Shown piece by piece: positions 41,958 to 52,998 of a stretch of 64,000 nt of DNA. The position numbers and the translations under genes were made by a program. A model generated the notes under the pieces. That model was given only the letters and a program-made list of their open reading frames with translations, made no database searches and was not told the origin of the DNA. The DNA is from Neoarius graeffei (Eukaryota > Chordata > Actinopteri > Siluriformes > Ariidae). The stretch is taken from positions 4,627,501 to 4,691,500 of the forward strand of contig NC_083587.1 of NCBI RefSeq assembly GCF_027579695.1, read 5' to 3'. The stretch's first letter is position 1; each line of letters begins with the position of its first letter.

Positions 41958-42458
41958 TAAGCTGACATAGAGAAGCCCATACCAGCAAGGTACAAAGTTG
42001 GCATCGCTCTGAACTCAAGCTTTTTCAGAGGATGAGCTCAATATGAAAGCATAACCTGGCTGGATTCCCCTTCTCAATATATCCAGGGATCTTTCCAAGA
42101 TCATATAGTAGTTCTCACCTCAGTGTGTGAGTATAGGCTGTGGACAACTTTTGCTCAACTTAAGCACTCGTCATCCAATGTGACAAGCCCAAGGTGTCAA
42201 CTAACTTTCAGTTAACTTCACATTTTATACGAATCCTTATTGTCACTATTTGTGTCACATGATGGGCAATCAGTGGAAAAGTTGGTTTTTGAGGGTGCCC
42301 TGTTTTGAGGGTTCAAAGGAAAGGTACATTACAACATTTTTGAATGCGACAAACAGCAGATGGTATGAGCAGGGCATTAATTGAATCAGAGGAACCTGTT
42401 CAAAATGTGTGTCCAAAGTCCTGACATGCTTTGACTCTTACAGAAACAGAAAAGCAGA

Positions 42459-42531
42459 GCCTGGAAAGCTCAGTCAGGAGTGCATCAGTGTTTTAATCTG
42501 ATGGTCCAATGATGAATTCTGTCTTTGTCAG
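42459..42531 (+). pseudogene. Decayed tRNA-Lys (TTT)
   Basis: The 5' half, gcctggaaagctcagtcagg followed by agtgcatcagtgttttaatc, follows tRNA-Lys. The T arm is not recognisable (tgatgaattctgtctttg). A second inverted copy is at 63496-63568. Confidence 0.65.
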
Positions 42532-42840
42532 AGGAACAGACTTGCTTTTCAGTCAACTGGTCTCCTTATTCCCAAAAGACAAGTATGGTTGAAAATGGCG
42601 TTGCTTGTAAAAGGAGTCCAATACCATGACAAGAAAGGGTTCCTTGAACCAAGATAAGACTTTAGAATGACTGTTATAAAGCAGACTCATGGTTGTAACC
42701 TTTTCCAAGTGACCTGATGGTCAATCTTCATGTTCGGAAAGAAAATATGTCCTATGGTTCAGTACAGCTCACCTTACAGCCTGCACAGCTCAGTTGATAG
42801 GACTAAGGTTCAACATTCTTTGAGTTAACTATATCATTTT

Positions 42841-43215
42841 GCGGCGGCACGGTGGTGTAGTGGTTAGCGCTGTCGCCTCACAGCAAGAAGGTCCTGGGTT
42901 CGAGCCCCGTGGCCGGCGAGGGCCTTTCTGTGCGGAGTTTGCATGTTCTCCCCGTGTTCGCGTGGGTTTCCTCCGGGTGCTCCGGTTTCCCCCACAGTCC
43001 AAAGACATGCAGGTTAGGTTAACTGGTGACTCTAAATTGACCGTAGGTGTGAATGTGAGTGTGAATGGTTGTCTGTGTCTATGTGTCAGCCCTGTGATGA
43101 CCTGGCGACTTGTCCAGGGTGTACCCCGCCTTTCGCCCGTAGTCAGCTGGGATAGGCTCCAGCTTGCCTGCGACCCTGTAGAAGGATAAAGCGGCTAGAG
43201 ATAATGAGATGAGAT
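42841..43215 (+). mobile_element. tRNA-headed SINE, near-consensus copy
   Basis: The head gcggcacggtggtgtagtgg is followed by a perfect B box, gggttcgagcccc. The body contains gcatgttctccccgtgttcg, cccacagtccaaagacatgc and the tail agggtgtaccccgcctttcg, ending gataaagcggctagagataa and (atgag)n. It is Pol III-type and mobilised by a LINE. This is the least diverged SINE in the window. Confidence 0.88.
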
Positions 43216-43479
43216 ATCATTTTGCAGGTTAAACAAGTACTTATCATTATTTGTGCCAGATGATGGGCAATCATTCGGAAAAGACAAGCTGTGAGTTGTC
43301 AAACATGTGAGTTATACAGAGACAAGATGACAACTTGTTGGCTTGAACCTTCAGAAAAGGTTCTTGTTGGCAAGAAACTTTTGATCTGGAGTCATGCTGG
43401 AAACATTTTCCAAGTGACCTGATGGTCAAAATTCTTCATGTTCTAAAAAAAAAAAAAATACATGCCTTATAGTTCAAAT

Positions 43480-43685
43480 ACAGCTCAGTAGATAGGACCA
43501 AGGTTCAACATTCTTCAAGTTACCTATACCTTTTTCTGAAGTGAGGACATCTTTCAACAAGGCCACTGAAACCTGTGTTTTGAAAGCTAACTCTGACAAA
43601 GCTTGAAGCTTCTGCTCACAGTCTGACCATGGGCTATGACCAGCAACCCTTTGAGAGAGGGAAAATTTTCTTACAGATAACATCT
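43480..43685 (+). repeat. Dispersed block, inverted copy at 57538-57740
   Basis: The words accaaggttcaacattctt, cacagtctgaccatgggcta and gaccagcaaccc occur here and, reverse-complemented, at 57538-57740. A weaker copy lies near 46640-46750. Confidence 0.75.
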
Positions 43686-43688
43686 GTA

Positions 43689-43690
<2 letters not shown>

Positions 43691-43777
<87 letters not shown>

Positions 43778-43778
43778 A
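43691..43778. repeat. (AT)n(GT)n microsatellite
   Basis: About 30 AT units, then about 12 GT units, next to the truncated 5' end of the following LINE. Confidence 0.95.
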
Positions 43779-43780
43779 GG

Positions 43781-44685
43781 GACTTTGCTGTGTGGTGCAA
43801 CAGGAACCACCTGCAGCTCAACACCTGAAAGACCAAGGAGCTGGTCATTGACTTTGGGAGGTCCAGACCAAGGTCACACCCAGTTCTGATTGAGGGAGTT
43901 GAGGTGGAGGCTGTGGATTCCTACATGTACCTCGGGCTGTGGCTGGACAGCAAGCTGGACTGGACTTGCAACACCAAACACTTATACAGGAAGGGACAGA
44001 GCAGGCTATAGTTCCTTAGGATGCTGCGGTCCTTTAATATCTGCAGGAAACTCCTGTGGATGTTCTATCAGTCTGTGGTCGCCAGTGTCCTGTTTTACAC
44101 CGTGGGGTGCTGGGGGGGCAGCACATCCAAGAATGACACATCCAGGCTGGACAAACTGATCAGGCACGCCGGCTCTGTAGTTGGCATGAAGCTGGAGTCT
44201 CTGGTGATGGTGGCAGAGAAGAGGACTATGGACAAACTATTGAACATCATGGACAATACCAGTCACCCTCTGCACACCATCAGCAGCAACCAGAGAAGCC
44301 TGTTCAGTGACAGAATGCTCCTTCCCAAGTGCAGAACAAACAGACTTAAAAACTCCTTTGTCCCTCATGCCATCAGACTGTACAACTCCTCTCTGGGGGG
44401 AGGAGGGGTAACAGGAGGACAGAGGATGGGAAGGAGCAGTAGCCTAGCCTAACAATAAGCAATACTGGACAATGTGCAATATAATGTGCATATCATTTTC
44501 TTTTTATATTTGTATGTGTAAATACTTAATTTGTCCAGAAGTTTTTTCTCTATTTTCTATTCTCTCTTTATCCTGTAATGATGCTGCTGGAATCTTAATT
44601 TCCCTGAGGGAACCCTCCCAAAGGGATCAATAAAGTTCTAATCTAATCTAATCTAATCTAATCTAATCTAATCTAATCTAATCTC
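43781..44685 (+). mobile_element. CR1/Rex1-like LINE, 3' part
   Basis: The plus strand encodes the RT C-terminus: ELVIDFGRSRPR-like text, then VEAVDSYMYLGLWLDSKLD, RSFNICRKLLWMFYQSVVAS, KLESLVMVAEKRTMDKLLNI and KNSFVPHAIRLYNSSL. Frames change near 44010 (a TAG at about 44008 reads in frame). The 3' end has aagggatcaataaagttcta and then (ATCTA)n at about 44637-44683, the terminal short repeat. It is 5'-truncated at the microsatellite. Confidence 0.85.
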
Positions 44686-44689
44686 CACT

Positions 44690-45047
44690 CAGTCCTGCAT
44701 GCTTTTGGTCATGATATCACTCCTGCAGTCCCTTAGAAATAGGACAGTGTAAAGTTGTTTTAAACTCAAATAAAAATCAAACCTGTGCATAGATGTGAAC
44801 TTTGCCATGGAGAAATCAGCTGAGTGGAACAAGAGATATCATGTCTTATTATGGATGAGAAGATTCTAAGTTTGGATGACATGGCTCTCCTTTATCCCAT
44901 GCAATGTTCTGGATAATACATTTACTAACCACAACAAAGTTCTAACTGCAAGCCACACAACTAAACAAAATAAAAATTGACAGTTACTTTTCCGGAAAAC
45001 TCCTGGGTTCTCCTGGGTGTAAAGGTGGCCTTTAAACTTTAACGCTG
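44690..45047. repeat. Left half of a roughly 400-bp direct repeat; no gene
   Basis: 44876-44960 (tatcccatgcaatgttctgg, accacaacaaagtt) resembles 45283-45375 (taccccatctaaggttttgg, ctccaacaaagc) in the same orientation, with the tRNA-Glu relic between. Confidence 0.5.
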
Positions 45048-45131
45048 TCCCATATGGTCTAGTGGTCAGTGGTCTAGTGGTCATTCCTGATTTTCACTCA
45101 GGTGGGATGGGTTCAACATCTGGTATGAGAA
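45048..45131 (+). pseudogene. Decayed tRNA-Glu (TTC) with an internal 15-bp duplication
   Basis: Begins tcccatatggtctagtggtc and continues cctgattttcactcaggtgg and gggttcaaca-like text, matching tRNA-Glu. The word tggtctagtggtca occurs twice (45055-45068 and 45070-45083), a tandem duplication of the D arm that destroys the cloverleaf. Confidence 0.75.
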
Positions 45132-46387
45132 TGCGTCTTTGTTGTGTCACCCTAGTTGCAAGTCATGCGACCTTGAGTGAAATCCTCATTTCACAGGCTC
45201 TCACTTTTATCAGTCCTTCTTTTTCCAGGTGTCATGATGGGACAAGAAGTCTGATGACAGAGCAGAAGATTCCAGGAATGACTTCTGGCTTACTCAGCTT
45301 AGCTCTCTCTTACCCCATCTAAGGTTTTGGGCCCAGTTGTTTGTTAACTCCAACAAAGCACAAAGACTGTAATCTGAATCTGACCACAGCAGCTGCTGTT
45401 CAGCGTTAAAGCTATTCTTAACACCATGGCCTCAAACCTGTACAGGAGGAAAGGCTAAGCATCCATGTTTTCACTACACCAGGCCAAATGTGTGCAAGTG
45501 CATCCAGCTGTTTTTCCTGATTTCCTGGCAAAGTATAAGAAAAAAAATTATCAGGCTATGTCAGTTCAGAGTGCCACAGGGTCATTTTCTCACACACCAA
45601 TCTGCATATTCCTAAAGGAACCTCCTGTCTTGTAAATGCTCAAATGTCAAACAAATGCTCAAAATGAGCAAAATGTCCAGCAAATTACATCGCAAATGAA
45701 AGACAGGACGCGTATGACCATTTCCTTCACAGAATCTGAACATGGTCATTGATGGAACTCCTGAATTGTTGGTGTTGCATTTATTTCAATTCATTGCCCA
45801 AAGCGCTATATCAATACAATTAAACAAAAGCGAAGATTTGAAAGTTGCATTGAAGCTTGTTGACTGCAAACTGAGAAGTAGTCTCTCCGCCTTTTATTTC
45901 TGTCTGTATTTGTGAGTGCGATTACCAAAATGAAATTGAACCAAATATGCAGTGTATTTGGGTTGTGGCGTATTTTTCTGAATTAAAAAGTTAGTATAGT
46001 ACAGATATGTATAAGGTCATCTTTATAAATCACATTAATATTTAATATTATTTTGGTGATCTTTCCCATCAAAATCAAATCAGGTTGCAAGATCTTGAAA
46101 GATTTTAGGTGCAAATTTGCATTTAATAAGTACAGTCTTGTTATGAGCAGAGAAAATGCAATCATGACAAAATATTTCATGATTTCAGTCGACACTTCAC
46201 ACTCCCACACTGAGGTGAGAACTGTCATATGATCCTGAAAATGTCCCTTAATATCTTGGGAAGGGGTATCCAGCCAGGTTGTGCTTTTGCATTGAGCTTG
46301 TGCTCATCCTTGTAAAAACTCGAGTTCAGATTTCAGAGCGATGCCAACTCGGTGCCATGATGATATGGTATGGATCCTCTCCCCTCA
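45132..46387. other. No protein gene; parts of dispersed blocks
   Basis: 46067-46190 (atcaggttgcaagatcttga, aagtacagtcttgttatgag) matches the reverse complement of 57425-57538. The rest is unassigned. Confidence 0.55.
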
Positions 46388-46459
46388 GACCTCATGATGC
46401 AATGGTAGTGTGTCTGATGCCAAATCAAAAAGTTGAGTGTTTAAATTACATCATAGTCA
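46388..46459 (+). pseudogene. Decayed tRNA-Trp
   Basis: gacctcatgatgcaatggta then gtctgatgccaaatcaaaaa. CCA is kept at 46420-46422, but stems and B box are lost (gtttaaattac). The 5' flank gagttcagatttcagagcga matches that of 63925-63970. Confidence 0.7.
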
Positions 46460-46785
46460 CATAATATGCTGCTGGGCTTTTTGCACAGTTTCATGCAGAA
46501 ACTTTCAGATGGACTCCAATCTCTACGATGAGCATCCATTTTTTTCAAGTTCATGCTGCAAGATAAGATTGCTCTGCTAACAACTCTTTCACCAAATTAT
46601 CATTCATAACAATGTAATATGTTTCCAAAATTTGCCCATTGCTCTGGCTGAAAAAAATGTCTCAGCATACTGCTTGAGATGCTTTCAGAACACAGGTTTC
46701 AGTGGGCTTCTTGAATAATGCCCTAGATTCAGAATGTTTGAACCATAGAATTTTCTGTTTAAGTACTGTGATTCAAATCCATGTC

Positions 46786-47045
46786 AAATCACCAGGAAGT
46801 AATTCAAATGAATGTGACAGAATCAGGAAGTGGTTTAAATTAGTGTCATTAATCTGGAAGTTATTCAAACTGAAATAATAAAATGACTATTAATTCAAAT
46901 TGATGTTATAGCAGCAATCATAAATTCAAATAAATATTACAAACCCAGGAAGTAATTCAAATAAATATCTTTGGATCACAATTAATTCAAATTAATCTGA
47001 ATGGAACAAAAAGTAATTCAAATTAATGTATAGAATCAGAAAAGA
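46786..47045. repeat. Degenerate minisatellite, about 30-bp period
   Basis: The unit ggaagtaattcaaattaatg recurs with changes about eight times. Confidence 0.75.
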
Positions 47046-47049
47046 GTCA

Positions 47050-47560
47050 AACAGTGGTGAGGCACTGCAGTCAGTTCCGTAATCAGGTGGGTATCTACTT
47101 CATCGGATGCTTCAGCGCAGCCCACTACGTCCTCCAGAGGTGCACCGACTGAGTTAGTTTACTCAGCCCAGAACTGCTAGCTCTCCCATTGCTGTTCTCT
47201 CTTAACTTACAACTAGTGAGAGACTGACTCAGTCTGTCTACTGATGTCAGATATGGCTTTCCTGCAGGTTGATCCTGTGATGCCCAGGATGCTGAGTGCT
47301 TTCCACAAGGATTGACCAACAAATCCTCTGCACCCTACTTCTACTGGCAGGTTCCACATCTTCTATCCTTTCTGCTGGCACTCTTCTAGTATAGCGATTG
47401 GTATTTAGCCTGCTTCCTCTCGTGTGCCTCTTCAATGTGTTCTTACCATGGTACAGTCAGTTCAAACACCATAAGCTGCTTTGTTGACCTTGAAAACAGC
47501 AGCGCATCTGGTCTTAGCCTTGTTATGGCGATATCCAAAGGAAACTTCAGTTGTTCTTTC
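47050..47560 (-). pseudogene. Restriction-like endonuclease tail of a second RLE-type LINE
   Basis: In drifting frames the minus strand reads PLDIAITRLRPDALLFSRS, LMVFELTVPW, EHIEEAHERKQAKYQSL and VEVGCRGFVGQSLWKAL. ELTVPWE-type words with an upstream RPD fit a restriction-like nuclease of NeSL/Utopia-like LINEs, different from the R4-like element at 38.6 kb. There are several stops. Confidence 0.6.
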
Positions 47561-47579
47561 AGATCAGTTTAGGAGTGTG

Positions 47580-48990
47580 ATTGGACACCAGCTATCTAAA
47601 TTTTCTTTATCTTTATTTTGTTTCAGGATCAGAGTGATGCTTGAGTCATAGTTGTTGGAAGAGCTTCACTGTCAGTGCTTTCTGAGAAGACGTTCACTAA
47701 AAAGGGAGACAGTTGTTCATCAAACCTTTTATAAAACTCTGAGGTTAAACCATCACATCCTGGACTTTTTTTTTTTTTAAGATGATGAATTACTTTTATC
47801 ATCTCATCAAGGGAGATGCTACAGTCATAGGTATCCCTATCTTCTGAGGAAATAATTTTACACTGGCTGATTGAATCTATAAATGAGTTGGTAGCTGCTT
47901 CAGAATATTTAGACATGTATAAGTTGTTATAAAAACTGTAGCAAATGTAAGCTATATCCTTAGGATCATCAAATATTTGTTTATCCCTTTTAAGTTTATC
48001 AATTGTGGCGAGCACAGCCCTATTTTTTTCCAGTCTAAAAAAAAATAGGCTGAGTTTTGTTCACCCTCCTCGAACCACTTGGTTCTAGATCGAATACATG
48101 CTCCTTCACCTCTTTCCTGATAAAAAATCATCTAGTTTATGATTATTTTTTAATGTTATGTATTCACATCTCTCCCTATCAGTTAGGTCCTCCCTTTGAG
48201 AAAGAGAAGCGAGCTGCACAATAACATCATCTTCAAATGCTCTTTTTTGCTTGGCTAAATTCACACTAAACCTTCTGAAAAACATCCCCAATTCATATTT
48301 TAGAAGTTCCCACTTCCTCCCATAAGATTTCTGGGGTTTTGCATTAGTCCAATGAATTTTGATTAAATCTCTGACATGCTCTTTGGTTTGTGTTAAGTTC
48401 AGGAGAGAACTATTCAATTTCCAAAATAAGGCTTTCGGACTTGCTGAGTGACCTCCAGACAGTGATATTGATAAATGGATCACTCTGTGATCAGTCAGAG
48501 GCCATCTATCTAAGATATTGTTTCATGCCATGTTAAAATCCCCCCCCCCCCCAGATTAAAGAGGCATTAGGATATTTGGTAAACCAGTCAGAAATTTTCT
48601 CTTCTAAAGTATCAAAGAGGGTGGCATTCTCCATAAAAGAGTGGTATCCATAGATAATAATGTTAATATTGTTTATGGCTATTATCATTATAATAAAGTG
48701 ACCTGAGGAATCTATATTGGTCTCAATAATATTCCCATTAAAGTTATATTTAAAAATTCATACTCCAGCTGAATGCTCAGATCCGTGACCTAACCATATA
48801 TCGTTTCCCCACTGTGACCTCCAAAAGCTTAAATCACTGGGTGTTGAGTGACATTCTTGAAACAACTAAAAATCTGCCTTGTACGTCTTTGCAAACAAAA
48901 ATAATACCTTACATTTCGTATTATCTTTAAGACCCCTAGCATTGATAGACAACAAAGACAAAGACATGAAATAATATGAAAAAATTCTGA
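47580..48990 (-). mobile_element. L1-Tx1-like LINE fragment
   Basis: The minus strand shows endonuclease text at 48960-48540 (LSINARGLKDN, LFQECHSTPSDLSFWRSQWG, IYGYHSFMENATLFDTLEEK) with several stops. Next comes the linker at 48483-48106 (SISLSGGHSASPKALFWKLN, FEDDVIVQLASLSQREDLTD). The start of the RT is at 48015-47629 (LATIDKLKRDKQIFDDPKDI, HHLKKKKSPGCDGLTSEFYK). These are typical of Tx1-like L1 elements of fish. The copy ends before the YADD box. Confidence 0.82.
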
Positions 48991-49494
48991 AAACAAGAGA
49001 ATTTCAACTTTTTCTCACAACACTTGATGCAAATGAACTCTACAACAGATCAATAAACCTATAGCCTGAGCAATAAGGGCAAGTAGGTCAATACATATAC
49101 GCTAACTTATCTTCAATAAATATAAATTCAACCATGAGGAAGAAATCCAAACACTTTTTAACCTTCTCAGAAAAAACAGAATATCATATAATTTGAATAT
49201 ATAAGTAACACATTGATAGTTTTCAAACAATGAAGTTTTTTCTCCTTTCATTTTAAGTGACACCAAATCATGAAAGGAATGCACCACCACCTGGTGACTA
49301 ACAGTATAGCATGCAAACCAAAGATTCAAAGATTTAAATGTGAAAGATTGATATTGCTAAATAAACCATATTACATGCTTTTTTAGTAGTTGAACCCCAT
49401 AGAAGGCAGTACTACACAAGAATGGCAGCAAATAGAAAAATTGTTTTCATTCACTTATTATTTACTGTTACTATTTTTTTTTACCAACAATGTA
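48991..49494. other. No gene seen
   Basis: AT-rich, without recognised repeats or frames. Confidence 0.5.
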
Positions 49495-49949
49495 TGCAGA
49501 GGGTGTGTCAGCCCTATGATGACCTGGCAACTTGTCCAGGGTGTACCCCGCCTTTCACCCATAGTCAGCTGGGATAGGCTCCAGCTTGCCTGCGACCCTG
49601 TAGAACAGGATAAAGTGGCTAGAGATAATGAGATGAATGAGATGTATGCAGAGGGTGTGTCAGCCCTATGATGACCTGGCAACTTGTCCAGGGTGTACCC
49701 CGCCTTTCACCCGTAGTCAGCTGGGATAGGCTCCAGCTTGCCTGCGACCCTGTAGAACAGGATAAAGCGGCTAGAGATAATGAGATGAATGAGATGTATG
49801 CAGAGGGTGTCTCAGCCCTATGATGACCTGGTGACTTGTCCAGGGTGTACCCCGCCTTTCACCCGTAGTCAGCTGGGCTAGGCTTCAGCTTGCCTGCGAC
49901 CCTGTAGAACAGGATAAAGCAGCTAGAGATAATGAAATGAGATGAGATG
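49495..49949 (+). repeat. Three tandem copies of a SINE tail, about 146-bp unit
   Basis: Each unit runs from gtatgcagagggtgtgtcag through agcttgcctgcgaccctgta to gataatgagatgaatgagat. Units start at about 49491, 49645 and 49797. The SINE head is not repeated. Confidence 0.88.
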
Positions 49950-49950
49950 A

Positions 49951-50480
49951 TCCTTTCAATACCTATCTCAAACTTTTTCTACATCTGTGTCATACGTGGA
50001 ATCTTTGAATAAATTATGCCGTTATCATTTCTTTCTTTTGAGGGCAACCACATGTTGGCCAAAGCTGGTTCGGGTCCATTACTGCGGAATGCAAACACCA
50101 TTTATTTACAATCCTTTTAAATTAAGCAACATTTAGTGACATTTAAGAAATATTTAAATAAAGCTTAGATTTGGAAGGAAAAAAGGAGAATTATGGATTT
50201 GAAAGACCAACAGTAAAACACATGATAGTCTGTCCTGTCATGATATCCAGCTTCATTTAGTTGGACAAACATGGATTTCTTTCATGTTGGCTCTAAAAAA
50301 TTAAAAAACATGCTCGCAAACAATCCTGTTTGATACGTTTAGAGTGATCACAAACCCTCTTTTTCATGGAGTTTCATTTTTGTGAAGCATTATTGCAATG
50401 TTAAAACACCTACTTTCATTTCATTCCTATTTTCATTGATGTAGTTTAGAACACAACGTAAGTAGCAGCTAAACAGTAAA
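49951..50480 (-). repeat. Left arm of a long inverted repeat (partner 58408-58966)
   Basis: gatcctttcaatacctatct, gggtccattactgcggaatg, agctggatatcatgacagg (read on the minus strand) and aacagtaaacagcttgtgtc all recur reverse-complemented at 58408-58966 in the inverse order. Confidence 0.85.
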
Positions 50481-50705
50481 CAGCTTGTGTCCTATCTAGT
50501 TACAGTATATACATTCACACACATGCAAATTGGTGCAAATACACAGTCAAGGGCACTTGAGGTATAGCAGGTAAATATGAAATAAGCAGTATAAACAATA
50601 AACTAATAGCTGTTAAGGTGAGGTAGTGCGGAATAGTGCAAATGAGCAAGGTAAAGTGAAATGTGCAGTCCCTGAGTTCAGTGTGTTAATGAACGCTGAG
50701 AGTAC

Positions 50706-50736
<31 letters not shown>

Positions 50737-50772
50737 GGGGGGGGGGGGGGGGGGGACTGTGAGGATGACATG

Positions 50773-52240
50773 TCAGATGCTGAAGGGGGGCAGGGGGATG
50801 TGCAAGCAGAATCTGTGGCAGGGGACAGAGGGGGGGAGGAGGGGCAGAACAGGGAGGGAGTTGAGCCTCCTGACCACCTGGTGAAAGAAACTGTTCTTGA
50901 GCCTGCTGGTTTTGGCCCGGAGACTCCGCAGTCTCCTCCCTGATGGCAGCAGACTGAAGAGGCTGTGAGATGGGTGGGTGGGGTCACCTGCAATCCTGAT
51001 GGCTTTGCGGGTGAGGCGGGAGTTATAAATATTCATTAGAGAAGGGAGAGAGACACCAATGATCCTCTCAGCTGCTCTCACGATGTGCTGCAGAGTCTTG
51101 CAGCAGGACACGGTGCAGGCGCCGTACCACATGGTGATGCAGCTGGTCAGGATGTTCTCGATGGTGCCTATGTAGAATGTGTGCATAATGGGGGCCGGGA
51201 CTCTTGCTCTCTTCAGTTTGCGGAGGAAGTACAGATGCTGTTGGGCTTTTTTGGCCAGTGATGCAGAGTTGTTGCTCCAGGACAGGTCTTCAGAGATGTG
51301 CACACCCAGAAACTTGGTGCTGCTCACCCTCTCCACTGCAGCACCATCGATAGATAGTGGAGCATGCTGGGTGTGCGCTCTTCTGAAGTACACAACAATC
51401 TCGTTCGTCTTCTCCACGTTCAGGTGGAGATTGTTGTCCTTGCACCACATGGCCAAGCGGCTCACCTCACTCCTGTAGATTGTCTCATCACCATTGTTGA
51501 TGAGACCCACCACAGTCATGTCATCCGCAAACTTAATGAAGAGATTAGAGTTGGATGTTGGTGTGCAGTCGTGGGTCAGCAGAGTGAAGAGGAGGGGGCT
51601 TAGCACACATCCTTGGGGGGCCCCCGTGTTCAATGTGATGGTGCTGGAGGAGTTGCTGCCGACCCATACAGTCTGTGGTCTCCCCGTCAGGAAGTCCAGC
51701 AGCCAGTTGCACAGGGAGGTGTTGAGTCCCAGCTGGTCCAGTTTATGAATGAGCTGCTGAGGAATGATTGTGTTGAATGCTGAGCTAAAGTCTAGGAACA
51801 GCATTCTGACATACAAGTCTTTTGTCTCCAGGTGGGTGAGGGCTGAGTGGAGGGCAGTGGAGATGGTGTCATCGGTCGAACGGCTGGACTGATATGCAAA
51901 CTGGAAAGGGTCCAGGGTGGGGGGGGAGGGCAGACTTGATATGCCGCATGACTAGCCATTCAAAGCACTTCATGAGGATGGGAGTGAGTGCGACAGGGCA
52001 GTAGTCATTGAAGCAGGAGGGAGACGGCTTCTTCGGGACCGGGAAGATGGTCGTGGCTTTGAGGCACATGGGGACAACAGCCTGTCTCAAAAAGATTTTG
52101 AAGATGTCTGTAAAGACATCTGTGAGCTCCTCGGCACAGTCTCTCAGGACACGACCAGGAATGTTATCAGGACCCGGGGCTTTTTGTGCATTTGTCATCC
52201 TGAGAGCTCTTCTCACGCTGTCTGGGGACGGCGTCAACAC
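50773..52240 (-). pseudogene. RT of LINE copy 2 (FADD retained)
   Basis: [19 protein letters not shown] and [20 protein letters not shown] are in 52240-51869. [38 protein letters not shown] and [11 protein letters not shown] (codons about 51531-51520) are in the frame 51816-50773, which also holds the whole thumb and C-terminus to [12 protein letters not shown] frame change near 51850-51960 separates the two parts. The active site is intact, unlike copy 1. Confidence 0.87.
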
Positions 52241-52316
52241 CTGGTCGCTGGGAGGTGGTGGGATCTTCTGTGCTGTGGTGCTGTTGTCTGCCTCAAAGTG
52301 AGCGAAGAAGTCATTC

Positions 52317-52971
52317 GTCGTGCGCGTTCTGGCTGCCGCTTCTCACCAGAGCTTTTTTTTTTAATTTTATTTTATTTCTTTTTCTATTTTCATTTTTTTG
52401 TTTATTTTTTTTCTGTGTGTTTGTGTAGTTTGTTGTTTGAGTGTTTGTCCACCGGTTGTGGTGTAGCTCTGGACCCAGTTTTGGGCGTCGGTTCCCTCCA
52501 GGCCTTGGTTTGCTGTGGGCGATGCCTTCGCTCCCAGCTGTGGACTGCAGTGAGCCTGTTGCTCATTTTACATCGTGGTTGTCCAGCGCTCTGTGCTTTA
52601 ACGCTTGGTGTGATGTTCTGAGTGATGTTGCTCGGTGGTGTTGCGGCGGTTGTGCAGGCGGTTTGGGACACACCAGCGCTCTGCATGGCGGAGCTTCTCT
52701 GCTCGCTTTGTGGATCTATGGCGTGGTGTTCGAGCGATGTTGCTGACGGCGTCACGGCGGCGGTGCTGGAGATGTGGGACTCGTTTTCGTGCGCCTTTTG
52801 GTGGGACTGTGGCTGCTACCCCACGGGAATTACATCCTGACCCCTACTTGGTGGACTTTTTTTTTATATTATTTTTATTTTTTTTTCCTTGTCTATAATT
52901 GTAAAGCATCCTTGGGTTTCTTGAAAGGTGCTATATAAATTTAATTATTATTATTATTATTATTATTATTC
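52317..52971 (+). mobile_element. Retroposon with (ATT)n tail inserted in LINE copy 2
   Basis: The plus strand starts near gtcgtgcgcgttctggctgc and ends in ttgaaaggtgctatataaat followed by (ATT)n at 52941-52971. Its 3' end resembles L2-like LINE tails. The LINE text is interrupted exactly here, with attc on both sides (52313-52316 and 52968-52971). Inside are two related GC-rich units beginning gatgttgct. There is no convincing protein, although frames are open. Confidence 0.7.
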
Positions 52972-52998
52972 AACTGATTCAGCAGAGACGTGGAGTTG

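Noticed and set aside
52184-52898. Overlapping plus-strand frames of 72-145 codons
   Set aside because: They lie in the inserted retroposon and LINE antisense, show no motif and start at varied non-ATG codons.
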